Under the pieces are notes generated by a model. The model did not search any database. It saw nothing but the letters and a program-made list of their open reading frames with translations, and was not told the origin of the DNA. 64,000 bases of DNA from Micromonospora noduli (GTDB taxonomy: Bacteria > Actinomycetota > Actinomycetes > Mycobacteriales > Micromonosporaceae). This document shows positions 45,259 to 53,078 of the stretch, one piece after another; positions within the stretch are counted from its first letter, which is position 1; every line of letters begins with the position of its first letter. The position numbers and the translations under genes were made by a program. The stretch covers positions 108,040-172,039 of the forward strand of contig NZ_PYAK01000011.1 in assembly GCF_003264365.1 (NCBI RefSeq), read 5' to 3'.

Positions 45259-46901
45259 TGACGGTCGTCGACGACCGACCGGAGACCGCGGCGCCCGCGC
45301 CACGCCGCCGGCCGAACCGGCTGCTGGCCCTGCTGCGCAATTCGTGGCGGCAGCTCACCAGCATGCGTACGGCGCTGATCCTGCTCTTCCTGCTCGCGAT
45401 CGCCGCCATCCCCGGCTCGGTGCTGCCACAGCGCGGGATCAGCCCGGAAAAGGTCAACGAGTATTTCGTCGACCACCCGGACTGGGCCCCCCGACTGGAC
45501 CGGATCGGCGCGTTCGAGGTCTTCGGGTCGGTCTGGTTCTCCGCGATCTACCTGCTGCTGTTCACCTCCCTGATCGGCTGCATCACGCCCCGGCTGCGCG
45601 ACCACGTCCGCACGCTGCGGTCCCGGCCGCCGGCCGCGCCGAAGCGGATGGCCCGGCTGCCGCAGCACACAGTCCTGCCCGCCCCGCCCGGTGGGGCGGC
45701 GGCGATCGCGGAGGCGCTGCGCAAGCGCCGCTGGCGCGTCGAGGTGCGCGGCGACGAGGTCTCCGCCGAGAAGGGCTACCTCAAGGAGACCGGCAACCTG
45801 CTGTTCCACACCTCGCTGATCGCGGTGCTGATCGGGGTGGCGCTCGGCTCCTGGTACGGCTGGAGCGGCAACCGGCTGCTGGTGGCCGGCGCGGACAACG
45901 CGTTCTGCAACACCCGCCAGCAGTACGCCGAGGCGAAGCTCGGCCCCCAGGTGAGCAGCGCCGACCTGCCCCGCTTCTGCCTGCGGCTGGACGACTTCGA
46001 GGCCCGGTTCCTTGCCTCCGGCCAGCCGGAGTTCTTCAACGCCACGGTCACCGTCGACGGCCCGGACGAGCCGACCCGTAGCGCCGACTTCTCGGTGAAC
46101 GCGCCGCTGCGCCTGAACGACGCGAGCGTCTACCTGCTCGGCCACGGGTACGCCCCGGTGATCCGCTACACCGACCGGTTCGGCAACAGCCAGATCAGTG
46201 ACGAGCCGTTCCTGACCACCGGCGACATGGGCCTGACCAGCGAGGGGCTGGCGGCCTTCCCGGACGCGAACGTCGACCCGGCGACCGGCCAGCGCGCACC
46301 GGATCAGCAGATGGCTTTCACCGGCATCTACCTGCCCACCGCGCCCGAGCAGGCGCCGTTCGTCCGCTCGGAGTACCCGACCGAGCGCAACCCCGCGCTG
46401 AACCTGGTCGCCTACCGGGGCAACCTCGGCCTGGACGCCGGCATCCCCGGCTCGGTCTACCAACTCGACCAGCGGCAGGTGCGAGCCGGCAAGGTCAAGG
46501 AGGTCGGCACCAAACTGCTCCGCAAGGGCGAGACCTGGAAGCTGGACGACGGCACGACAGTCGAGTTCCTGGGCACGGAGCGGTACGTCACCCTCTCCAT
46601 CCGGCACGATCCCGGCTCGACGATGCTGCTGGTCAGCTGCGGCGTCCTGCTGGTCGGGCTGATGGGTTCGCTGTTCGGGAAGCGCCGCCGGGTGTTCTTC
46701 CGGGTGGTGCCGGCCGACCCCGGGGAAGGATCTCCGACGAGCGGTAGTAGCTTGATGGAGGTCGGTGGGTTGCCGCGTACCGACTATCCAGGGTTCGCCG
46801 ACGAGTTCACCCAGCTGGTCGCCGCCGTCAGCGGTGCCGAACGGGCTGGTGATGGCGCTGACTCCGCTGAGCGGGCCGGCGTGCGAGAAGGAGCCGAGTG
46901 A
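45258..46901 (+). CDS. resB: ResB-family cytochrome c maturation protein
   Basis: A 547-residue membrane protein. LRNSWRQLTSMRTALILLFLLAI opens the first helix, and three further helices lie near 95-115, 180-200 and 450-470, around a large outer domain (about 215-445). LKETGNLLFHTSLIAVLIG is a ResB signature, with the conserved His. With ResC it forms the System II haem-export and ligation complex. The C-terminal cytoplasmic tail is acidic. TGATG overlaps mark both ends. Confidence 0.93.
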   Translation: MTVVDDRPETAAPAPRRRPNRLLALLRNSWRQLTSMRTALILLFLLAIAAIPGSVLPQRGISPEKVNEYFVDHPDWAPRLDRIGAFEVFGSVWFSAIYLLLFTSLIGCITPRLRDHVRTLRSRPPAAPKRMARLPQHTVLPAPPGGAAAIAEALRKRRWRVEVRGDEVSAEKGYLKETGNLLFHTSLIAVLIGVALGSWYGWSGNRLLVAGADNAFCNTRQQYAEAKLGPQVSSADLPRFCLRLDDFEARFLASGQPEFFNATVTVDGPDEPTRSADFSVNAPLRLNDASVYLLGHGYAPVIRYTDRFGNSQISDEPFLTTGDMGLTSEGLAAFPDANVDPATGQRAPDQQMAFTGIYLPTAPEQAPFVRSEYPTERNPALNLVAYRGNLGLDAGIPGSVYQLDQRQVRAGKVKEVGTKLLRKGETWKLDDGTTVEFLGTERYVTLSIRHDPGSTMLLVSCGVLLVGLMGSLFGKRRRVFFRVVPADPGEGSPTSGSSLMEVGGLPRTDYPGFADEFTQLVAAVSGAERAGDGADSAERAGVREGAE

Positions 46902-47872
46902 TGTCCGCACTCTCCGACAATCTGGTGACCTTCGCGATCCTGGCGTACCTGGTCGCGATGATCGGCCACGCCGTCGAGTACGCGCTGGGCAACGTGCGTA
47001 CCCGGGTCGCCACGGCGGCTCCGGTGCGCGAGTTGGTCGGTGCCGGCGGCGGTGTCGTCCCGACGCCGCCCGCGCCGGTCCCGTCGCCGCCCACTGTCGA
47101 CCGTTCCGCAGGGCGGGCCCGGCTGGCGGGCCTCTTCGGGGTGGGGGCCACCGCGGTCGCCGCCGTGCTGCACCTGGCGGCGCTGGTCACCCGTGGGCTC
47201 GCCGCGGACCGGATGCCCTGGGGCAACATGTACGAGTTCGTGCTCACGGTGACGTTCATCGGGGTGGCCGCCTGGTTGGTGGTGCTCTGGAAGCGACAGT
47301 CGCTGCGCAAGCTCGGGCTGTTCCTCACCCTGGTGATGGTGCTGCTGGTCGCCACCGCCGAGCTGGTGCTGTACGTGCCGATCGTGCCGCTGGTGCCGGC
47401 GCTGAACTCGTACTGGTTCATCATCCACGTCTCGACGATCGTCTTCGCGTCCGGCATCTTCCTGCTCGGCGTGGTGCCGGCGGTCGGCTTCCTGATGCGC
47501 AACGGGTACGAGCAGGGCAAGCGGAGCTTCCCGTACACCCTGGCCAAGCGGCTGCCCGGCGCGGCCGGCCTGGAGCGGCTGACGTTCGCGCTGCACGCCT
47601 TCGCGTTCCCGATCTTCACCTTCGCGGTGATCGCCGGTGCCATCTGGGCCGAGGCGGCCTGGGGCCGGCCGTGGGGCTGGGACCCGAAGGAGACCTGGGC
47701 GTTCATCTCCTGGGTGGTGTACGCCGGCTACCTGCACGCTCGCGCGACGCCCAGCGTGAAGCGCAACGTGGCCACCTGGATCGCGGTGCTCGGCTTCCTC
47801 ACCATGCTGATGAACCTGTTCGGCGTGAACATCTTCTTCACCGGCCTGCACTCGTACGGTGGGCTGGACTGA
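46901..47872 (+). CDS. ccsB: ResC/CcsB-family cytochrome c haem lyase
   Basis: A 323-residue protein with about eight helices. WAEAAWGRPWGWDPKETWAF (about 248-267) is the WWD-type haem-handling motif. MPWGNMYEFVLT and FIIHVSTIVFASGIF bring conserved His residues. It transports and attaches haem to apocytochrome c with ResB. The ATG at 46901 has AAGGAG nine bases upstream and overlaps the resB stop. A long terminator hairpin follows. Confidence 0.94.
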   Translation: MSALSDNLVTFAILAYLVAMIGHAVEYALGNVRTRVATAAPVRELVGAGGGVVPTPPAPVPSPPTVDRSAGRARLAGLFGVGATAVAAVLHLAALVTRGLAADRMPWGNMYEFVLTVTFIGVAAWLVVLWKRQSLRKLGLFLTLVMVLLVATAELVLYVPIVPLVPALNSYWFIIHVSTIVFASGIFLLGVVPAVGFLMRNGYEQGKRSFPYTLAKRLPGAAGLERLTFALHAFAFPIFTFAVIAGAIWAEAAWGRPWGWDPKETWAFISWVVYAGYLHARATPSVKRNVATWIAVLGFLTMLMNLFGVNIFFTGLHSYGGLD

Positions 47873-47887
47873 CCTGTTCGATGACGC

Positions 47888-47923
47888 GCGGGCCGGCCAC
47901 GGAATCGTCCGTGACCGGCCCGC
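47888..47923. terminator. Bidirectional terminator after ccsB
   Basis: GCGGGCCGG-C-CACGG (47888-47902) pairs with CCGTG-A-CCGGCCCGC (47909-47923), a 14-bp stem with one mismatch and a 6-base loop, followed by ATTGTTC. It separates convergent genes. Confidence 0.8.
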
Positions 47924-47942
47924 ATTGTTCTCCGTGCCTCGG

Positions 47943-49304
47943 TCAGCTCACAGTGACCGGGGCGATGTCGTTGCTCGGGTCGTCGTCCACCCGGGGGTAG
48001 CGCTGAAACGGCTGGACCTCGCCGGGAGCCCCCGACAGGCTGTCGATCCGCAGGTCGAACCCGACCGCGTGAGTGGTGCCGGCGGGGAAGACCGACCCCG
48101 GTCCGTTGCAGTACCAGGTTGCCGGGACAGTCTCGGGCTCCTCCTCGTCACCGCTCAACCAGCAACCCGGCGGGGTGGCCAGCACGGTGACCCCGGCGGG
48201 TGGGGTGAAGAGGAAGGCCCCGACGCTCTCGCCAGAGATGCTGCCGTCTGGCACGCCCGGACCTGTGTTGCGCAGGCCGACGGTGACCCGCACGGTGTCA
48301 CCGACGGCACCGGTGACGGCCGCGCCCGTCGCGACGATGTCGAAGGCGCCGTGCACCCCGCGCAGGTAGGTCTGGCCGTCGGCCCGGCTCGCCTCGACCG
48401 GGAGCACGTCGAGCGCAGTGCCCACCGGCCGTAGCCGCAGCGCCCGGTCGGCGTCGCGGCTCTTGAGCTTCACGCCGCTCGGGAGCGGCCCGGCACTGGC
48501 CAGCGGCTCTACGACCTGGGTGATCCGCTTGCTGCCGAGCGTCGCCGGGCCGACAGTGGTGCCGAGCCCACCCCGCAGCTCGTGGCGTTGGCCGGGCGCG
48601 AACGTGCCCCGCACTGTGCAGACCACCACTGTGGCGAGCGACTGGTTGGTGCCGTACCGGCAGTTGCGGTAGCTGGTCGGCACGAGGCCCACCGGGAAGC
48701 GCATGGTGAGCCGCAGATCCACCGCCGGGTGGTCGCCGGCGTTGACCACTGACACCGGTACGGCGAGGTTGTCGCCCACCTCGACGCCGGTCAGGTGCTC
48801 GTCGACCAGGTCGAGCAGGTCGGGCCCGGACCGCACGGTGACCGTCGCCTGCTGGGCGTACGCCTCGGTCTGCTCGCCGAGCGCCGTGTAGTCGAGGGTG
48901 CCGGTCGCGCCGTCGACCGCGCCGGGAGCGGGTCGGAACACCACCGGGATGGTGCCGGTGAGCGTGCCGAACTCCTCGATGGCTGTCGGCGGCATCGGGC
49001 AGGTCACCGAGGTGCCCTGGGTGACGCAGTAGTCGGGGAAGCCGGCGGTGGCTACCCCGGCCAGGCCGGTCAGGTCGATGGTCACCCGGGGCTGGCTGGC
49101 GCCGGTGCTGTTCAGGGTCAGCGGCACAGTGCGGCCGGGAGCGCCGGGGCCGCCAACAGTGACGTCACCCAGCCAGCCGTCGACCCAACCGGGATCGTCC
49201 TGAGCCGCGGCCGGGCCAGCCGCCACGGCGACCCCTGCGGTGCCCACGACCAGCGCGGTCAGGCCGCGCAAGAGCCTGCCACGCGCAACGTGCACAGATC
49301 TCAT
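47943..49304 (-). CDS. Large secreted protein with CARDB/DUF11-like domains
   Basis: A 453-residue exported protein. A Sec signal (MRSVHVARGRLLRGLTALVV, cleavage after PAAA near residue 34) precedes repeated beta-sandwich segments: VGDNLAVPVSVVNAGDHPAV, VGDTVRVTVGLRNTGPGVPD and a C-terminal VDDDPSNDIAPVTV. These are typical of DUF11/CARDB surface modules. The ATG at 49304 has a strong AAGGAG upstream; the extra 23 codons of the longer frame are unlikely. It resembles the protein at 1518-2420 in style. Function unknown. Confidence 0.72.
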   Translation of the reverse strand: MRSVHVARGRLLRGLTALVVGTAGVAVAAGPAAAQDDPGWVDGWLGDVTVGGPGAPGRTVPLTLNSTGASQPRVTIDLTGLAGVATAGFPDYCVTQGTSVTCPMPPTAIEEFGTLTGTIPVVFRPAPGAVDGATGTLDYTALGEQTEAYAQQATVTVRSGPDLLDLVDEHLTGVEVGDNLAVPVSVVNAGDHPAVDLRLTMRFPVGLVPTSYRNCRYGTNQSLATVVVCTVRGTFAPGQRHELRGGLGTTVGPATLGSKRITQVVEPLASAGPLPSGVKLKSRDADRALRLRPVGTALDVLPVEASRADGQTYLRGVHGAFDIVATGAAVTGAVGDTVRVTVGLRNTGPGVPDGSISGESVGAFLFTPPAGVTVLATPPGCWLSGDEEEPETVPATWYCNGPGSVFPAGTTHAVGFDLRIDSLSGAPGEVQPFQRYPRVDDDPSNDIAPVTVS

Positions 49305-49424
49305 GGATCTCCTTGAAGAGGGATGAGCCGATCGGAAGAAGCCGGGCTCGCAGCACCCCGACCCGATCGGCATCCATGATCTTAGAGATCACCTGTGACA
49401 GTTTTCGATCACGATTTCGGCCTT

Positions 49425-49499
49425 GATCCACTCGGCTTTCAGGAAGTCGGGATGTCGTGCGGCCCGGGACGCCGCGACTCCCTGAAACCCGAGTGGATC
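49425..49499. repeat. 75-bp palindromic intergenic repeat, family A copy 3
   Basis: Begins GATCCACTCGGC and ends CCCGAGTGGATC. The outer 10-base arms are exactly complementary, and the inner arms are GAAGTCGGGATGTC and CCGCGACTCCC. Confidence 0.87.
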
Positions 49500-49576
49500 T
49501 CTCGGTGGCGGCTGTCGAGCCGGGCGGTCAGGCGGGGGGTCGCTGCTCGCGTTACCGCGATATGCGCGTCACGGCA

Positions 49577-49589
49577 TGACACAGTGTCA
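49577..49589. promoter_or_regulatory. Perfect palindrome TGACACAGTGTCA, candidate operator
   Basis: A 13-base perfect palindrome with a single central A. It is 65 bases before the start of the XRE regulator gene at 49655, a likely autoregulatory site. Confidence 0.45.
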
Positions 49590-49654
49590 GGCGCTCGCTA
49601 CCGTGCGGCGGATGGGTCGCCTGACCCGACAATCGCGGCGGAAGGTGGGGCGCA

Positions 49655-50461
49655 GTGACCACAGTGGTGTCCACGGCGGCGCTTATTCGGGAGCAGCTCC
49701 GGCGGTCCCGGCTCGCGGCCGGGCTGACTCAGGAGGAGTACGGCAAACGCGCGCACTACTCGCCGTCGATGGTGTCGGCCGTCGAGCTGGGGCAGACGGC
49801 GCCCAACGAGGCGTACCTGATCCGGGCCGACGAGGTGCTCGACACCGGCGGCCTGCTGGTCTCGCTGCGCGAGCTGGGCCGGCGCGACGGCGAGCCGGTC
49901 TGGTTCCGCCCGTGGCTGGAGGTCGAACGGGTCGCCACCCAGCTGCGCTGCTTCGGCGCGACGATGATTCCGGGGCTGTTGCAGACCGCCGACTACGCCC
50001 GGGCGGTGTTCCGGCTCGACCTGGGGCTCACCGCCGACCGGGTGGAGGAGTTGGTGGCGGCCCGGCTGGAGCGGCAGACGATCCTCGACCGGGAGCACCC
50101 GCCGCAGCTCACCGCCGTGATCGACGAGGCCGCGTTGCAGCGCTTCGCGGAGGGCTGCGCCGAGGTGCTGGCCGAGCAGTTGCGGCATCTGGTGGCGTGC
50201 GCCCGCCGCCCGCACATCAGGGTGCACGTGCTGCCGCAGGGCGTGGGCCTGCACGCCGGTCTCTTCGGGCCGTTCATCCTCGGCCGCACCGCCGACGGCA
50301 GCTGGCTCGGCTTCCTCGACAACCAGACCGGTGGCACCGCAGTGGACGACATCTTCGAGGTGGCGACCCTGCTCGGAAGGTGGGAGAGTCTGCGCAGTGA
50401 CGCGCTGCCCCGGCAGCAGTCGATCGACCTGCTCGAGGAGATCGTGAAGCCATGGATCTGA
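49655..50461 (+). CDS. XRE-family regulator with DUF5753 domain
   Basis: A 268-residue protein: an N-terminal HTH (about 8-65; RRSRLAAGLTQEEYGKRAHY) and a DUF5753 domain (about 85-265; EVERVATQLRCFGATMIPGLLQTADYARAV, DREHPPQLTAVIDEAALQR). This family pairs with DUF397 proteins in actinomycetes, as WhiJ- and Scr1-type developmental regulators do. GTG at 49655 has GGAAGG upstream. Its end overlaps the DUF397 gene by ten bases. Confidence 0.9.
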   Translation: MTTVVSTAALIREQLRRSRLAAGLTQEEYGKRAHYSPSMVSAVELGQTAPNEAYLIRADEVLDTGGLLVSLRELGRRDGEPVWFRPWLEVERVATQLRCFGATMIPGLLQTADYARAVFRLDLGLTADRVEELVAARLERQTILDREHPPQLTAVIDEAALQRFAEGCAEVLAEQLRHLVACARRPHIRVHVLPQGVGLHAGLFGPFILGRTADGSWLGFLDNQTGGTAVDDIFEVATLLGRWESLRSDALPRQQSIDLLEEIVKPWI

Positions 50462-50640
50462 CCGGAGCCCGCTGGCGCAAGTCCACCCGGAGCGGCAACG
50501 ACGCCGGCGCGTGCGTCGAGGTCGCCGACAACCTGCCCGGCCGGGTGCACGTCCGCGATTCCAAGGACCGCGACGGCGACCTGCTGACCTTCACCCCCGC
50601 CGCGTGGCGGGCCTTCGTCGAGCTGGCCCGCGCCCGCTGA
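50452..50640 (+). CDS. DUF397 small regulatory protein
   Basis: A 62-residue protein with the DUF397 pattern: MDLTGARWRKSTRSG, then GACVEVADN and VHVRDSKDRDGDLLTFTPAAWRAFV. DUF397 proteins bind the partnered XRE/DUF5753 regulator and block its DNA binding, acting like a toxin-antitoxin or switch pair. The ATG overlaps the end of the regulator gene, implying coupled synthesis. Confidence 0.9.
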   Translation: MDLTGARWRKSTRSGNDAGACVEVADNLPGRVHVRDSKDRDGDLLTFTPAAWRAFVELARAR

Positions 50641-50773
50641 CCGCGCGCTGAACCGGGCAACCGCAGGCTGCACCGTCATCCGGCACGGGTCGCCCGGCAA
50701 CCGCCACCTCGGCGAAATGGCGTCGATCGGGTCCACGACTCGCCACCGGCTCATGCCTGCGCAGCAACTGGGG

Positions 50774-51250
50774 TCAGCCGCCGAACCAGCCGGGCACGTC
50801 GAGTCGGAACCAGTTGGCCGAGGCCATCGTGCCGAGGTCGTCTTCCATAGCGGTGACCCGTTCTGGGCCGAGCGTGTCCGCCCACTGTGCACGCAGCCGG
50901 TCGAAGATCTCGGCTGAGCGGCGTAGCCCGTCGGCGCCGCGCGGGGTCACCCGGACCAGCCGGCGTCGGGCGTCGGAGGGGTCGTCGACCCGCTCCAGGT
51001 AGCCGACGGCCACCAACCGGTCGACGGTCTTGCCGGCGGCCTGTTTGGAGATGCCCAGCCGCTGGCCCAGCTCGGTGGCGGTGGTGCCGTCCGCCCCAAC
51101 GGCCTGGAGCACGAACCCGTGCAGCGGTCGCAGCTCCGGATGCCCCTCCCGGGCCAGCTCGGCGTGCAGGTCGTCGATCAGCGTCCGGAAGCCGGCCAGG
51201 AGCAGCAGCGGTAGCGCGAAGCCTGGGCGCGCGGGATCAGCGGTTGCCAT
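50774..51250 (-). CDS. MarR-family transcriptional regulator
   Basis: About 158 residues of the MarR winged-helix type: GFVLQAVGADGTTATELGQR, LGISKQAAGKTVDRLVAVGY and DARRRLVRVTPRGADGLR. It is a likely homodimer that responds to oxidants or phenolic ligands. The ATG at 51250 is used; a TTG at 51259 is possible. It diverges from an AhpD-like gene, and two related 15-base operator-like sites lie between them. Confidence 0.87.
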   Translation of the reverse strand: MATADPARPGFALPLLLLAGFRTLIDDLHAELAREGHPELRPLHGFVLQAVGADGTTATELGQRLGISKQAAGKTVDRLVAVGYLERVDDPSDARRRLVRVTPRGADGLRRSAEIFDRLRAQWADTLGPERVTAMEDDLGTMASANWFRLDVPGWFGG

Positions 51251-51254
51251 GTTC

Positions 51255-51290
51255 GACAACCACGTTTACTATTTCGTCAACCACGTTGAC
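51255..51290. promoter_or_regulatory. Twin MarR operator-like sites
   Basis: GTCAACCACGTTGAC (51276-51290) is a perfect palindrome with 6-base arms. GACAACCACGTTTAC (51255-51269) matches it at 13 of 15 positions. They are 21 bases apart, two helical turns, so two dimers could bind one face of the DNA. Confidence 0.6.
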
Positions 51291-51332
51291 CATCTTACGT
51301 CCCCCGATCCAAGCTTCGGAAAGTAGGCAGCC

Positions 51333-51890
51333 ATGCCCGTCTTCACCGCCCACACCGCTGAGACCGCACCCGCCGCCGCCCGTCGGTCCATCGAGGGAGT
51401 GCGCGGCCGGTTCGGCTGGCTGCCCACCCCGGTGGCGCTGATGGCCGATTCGCCGCAGTTGCTCACCGGCTTCCTCACCGCCAGCACCGGCTTCGAGCAG
51501 ACCGACCTCGCCCCGCTGGACCGGGAGGTGGTCATCCTGACGGTCTCCACCAGTCACGAATGCCATTTCTGCGTTGCCCTGCACACCGGCAAGCTCACCC
51601 GACTCGGCGCGACCCCCGAGCTGATCACCGCCCTGCGTGCCGGCTCGGTGCTGCCCGACCCGCGCCTGGAGGCGCTGCGCCGCTTCACGCTGGCCGTGCT
51701 CGACCACCGGGGCGCAGTGCCGGAGGACGAGCTGGAGGACTTCCTGGCCGCCGGCTACCAGCCCCGGCACGCGCTGGACGTGGTGCTCGGGGTCGGCGCG
51801 TACACCATGTCCACCTTCGCCAACCGGCTCACCCGGGCACCGCTCGACCCGCCGCTGGCCGCCCACGCCTGGACGCCCGCCGCCGCCTGA
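51333..51890 (+). CDS. AhpD-like carboxymuconolactone decarboxylase-family protein
   Basis: A 185-residue helical protein. ILTVSTSHECHFCVALHTGKL carries the CxxC and the following His of the AhpD peroxidase/CMD family (about 75-83). These proteins reduce peroxides or disulfides using the CxxC pair. The N-terminal RRSIEGVRGRFGWLPTPVAL matches the uncharacterised peroxidase-related subgroup. The divergent MarR regulator probably controls it in response to oxidants. Confidence 0.85.
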   Translation: MPVFTAHTAETAPAAARRSIEGVRGRFGWLPTPVALMADSPQLLTGFLTASTGFEQTDLAPLDREVVILTVSTSHECHFCVALHTGKLTRLGATPELITALRAGSVLPDPRLEALRRFTLAVLDHRGAVPEDELEDFLAAGYQPRHALDVVLGVGAYTMSTFANRLTRAPLDPPLAAHAWTPAAA

Positions 51891-51914
51891 CCGGGGGCGC
51901 CGGACAGCCGCTGT

Positions 51915-52790
51915 TCAGGACGCCCCGAGGAAGTCCCGCAGCAGGGCGAGCATCTCGTCGGGGCGCTCCTCGTACAGCCAGTGCCCGCAGTCCTCGATCA
52001 CCTCGCCGCGGACCGTGTCGGCGTACCGGCGAACCTGCTCGGCGACCTGCCCGCCGAGGCTGGCCGCCGCCCCGACAGCCAGCACCGGCATCGTCAGCTT
52101 CGTGCCCCGGTACGCCGCGTTGTCCGCGATGTCCTGCTCGAACGCCCGGAAGTAGGCGAAGCTGGCCCGCAGATGCGCTGGGTCGCGCAGATGGCTGGCG
52201 AACTCCTCGACGTCGGGCGCGGCGATGCTGCCCTTGCGCACCATCAGCGCGTCGGTGAACTTGTCCACCCAGAGCGACTCCCGTCCGTTGACCAGCGCCT
52301 CCGGCAGCCCGTTGCCGAGGGAGAAGTAGCCGAAGTTCCACACCCCGGGCCCGGCCGAGGTGAGCGCGGGGAACGTGTAGATGCTCTCGTCGGGGATCGG
52401 CGCCTCGCTGAGCACCAGCCGACTCACCCGCTGCGGATGGGCGGCGGCGTACGCGTACGCCACCATGGTCCCCAGGTCGTGCCCGACCAGCCGGAGGTCA
52501 CCGACCAGGCCAAGCTGATCGAGTAGTCCGTGCAGGTCGGCGGCGACCGTCTTCTTGTCGTACCCGCCGTCCGGGGCGTCACTGCCCCCGAAGCCGCGCA
52601 GGTCGGGTGCGACCACGTCGAAGGAGCGCCCCAACTCGGGCAGCAGGTGCCGCCACATGTACCAACACTGCGGATACCCGTGCAGCAGCACCAGTGGCGG
52701 GCCGGCACCCCCACGGACGTAGTTCATGCTGATCTGGCCGACCCGAGCCCGTTGCTCGGTGAACCCCGCCGGAACCCGTTCCGCGCCCAT
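51915..52790 (-). CDS. Alpha/beta hydrolase, epoxide hydrolase-like
   Basis: A 291-residue enzyme. LLHGYPQCWYMWRHLLPEL holds the oxyanion-hole HGxP motif. LVGHDLGTMVAYAYAA carries an Asp at the nucleophile position (about 108), which points to epoxide hydrolases or haloalkane dehalogenases rather than Ser esterases. The His is in DCGHWLYEERPDEM near the end. GGAGG lies five bases before the ATG. No operon partner. A family A repeat lies 90 bases upstream. Confidence 0.85.
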   Translation of the reverse strand: MGAERVPAGFTEQRARVGQISMNYVRGGAGPPLVLLHGYPQCWYMWRHLLPELGRSFDVVAPDLRGFGGSDAPDGGYDKKTVAADLHGLLDQLGLVGDLRLVGHDLGTMVAYAYAAAHPQRVSRLVLSEAPIPDESIYTFPALTSAGPGVWNFGYFSLGNGLPEALVNGRESLWVDKFTDALMVRKGSIAAPDVEEFASHLRDPAHLRASFAYFRAFEQDIADNAAYRGTKLTMPVLAVGAAASLGGQVAEQVRRYADTVRGEVIEDCGHWLYEERPDEMLALLRDFLGAS

Positions 52791-52880
52791 CGCCGCCTCC
52801 GCCCGCCGCCCCGCCCTCTGCCGCCCGCCCGGCTACCCGCTCAAGCGCCCGCCATGCCCCGAGGTGCGGCCCATGAGCGG

Positions 52881-52955
52881 TGATCCACTCGCTTTCCTTG
52901 AAGTCGCGGTGTCCGGCGGCCTGGGACACCGCGGTTTCCTGAAAGCCGAGTCGAT
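52881..52955. repeat. 75-bp palindromic intergenic repeat, family A copy 4
   Basis: Begins GATCCACTCG and ends CGAGTCGATC, with inner arms GAAGTCGCGGTGTCC and GGACACCGCGGTTTC. It lies between divergent genes. Confidence 0.87.
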
Positions 52956-53078
52956 CTAGACGCGCCGTCCGCTGCCCGCTGCCCGCCGCCCGGGTGGCCG
53001 TCGCGGACAGGGGGCGATCGCGAGCGTCACAGCACCCGGCTTGGGCCGTGCGGGAGCCGGTGCGGGAGACTGGGCGAC

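Larger units (their letters stand above)
49305..49654. other. 350-bp divergent intergenic region
   Basis: It lies between the secreted-protein gene (minus) and an XRE regulator (plus). It holds a family A repeat (49425-49499) and a 13-base palindrome (49577-49589). No gene is supported. Confidence 0.6.

Noticed and set aside
44844..46910. A 688-codon minus-strand open frame opposite resB
   Set aside because: resB and its neighbours have overlapping starts, motifs and membrane helices; the antisense frame has no recognisable domain.
49655..50640. Classical toxin-antitoxin module
   Set aside because: The pair is XRE/DUF5753 with DUF397, a regulator and partner pair in actinomycetes; there is no nuclease or other toxin motif.
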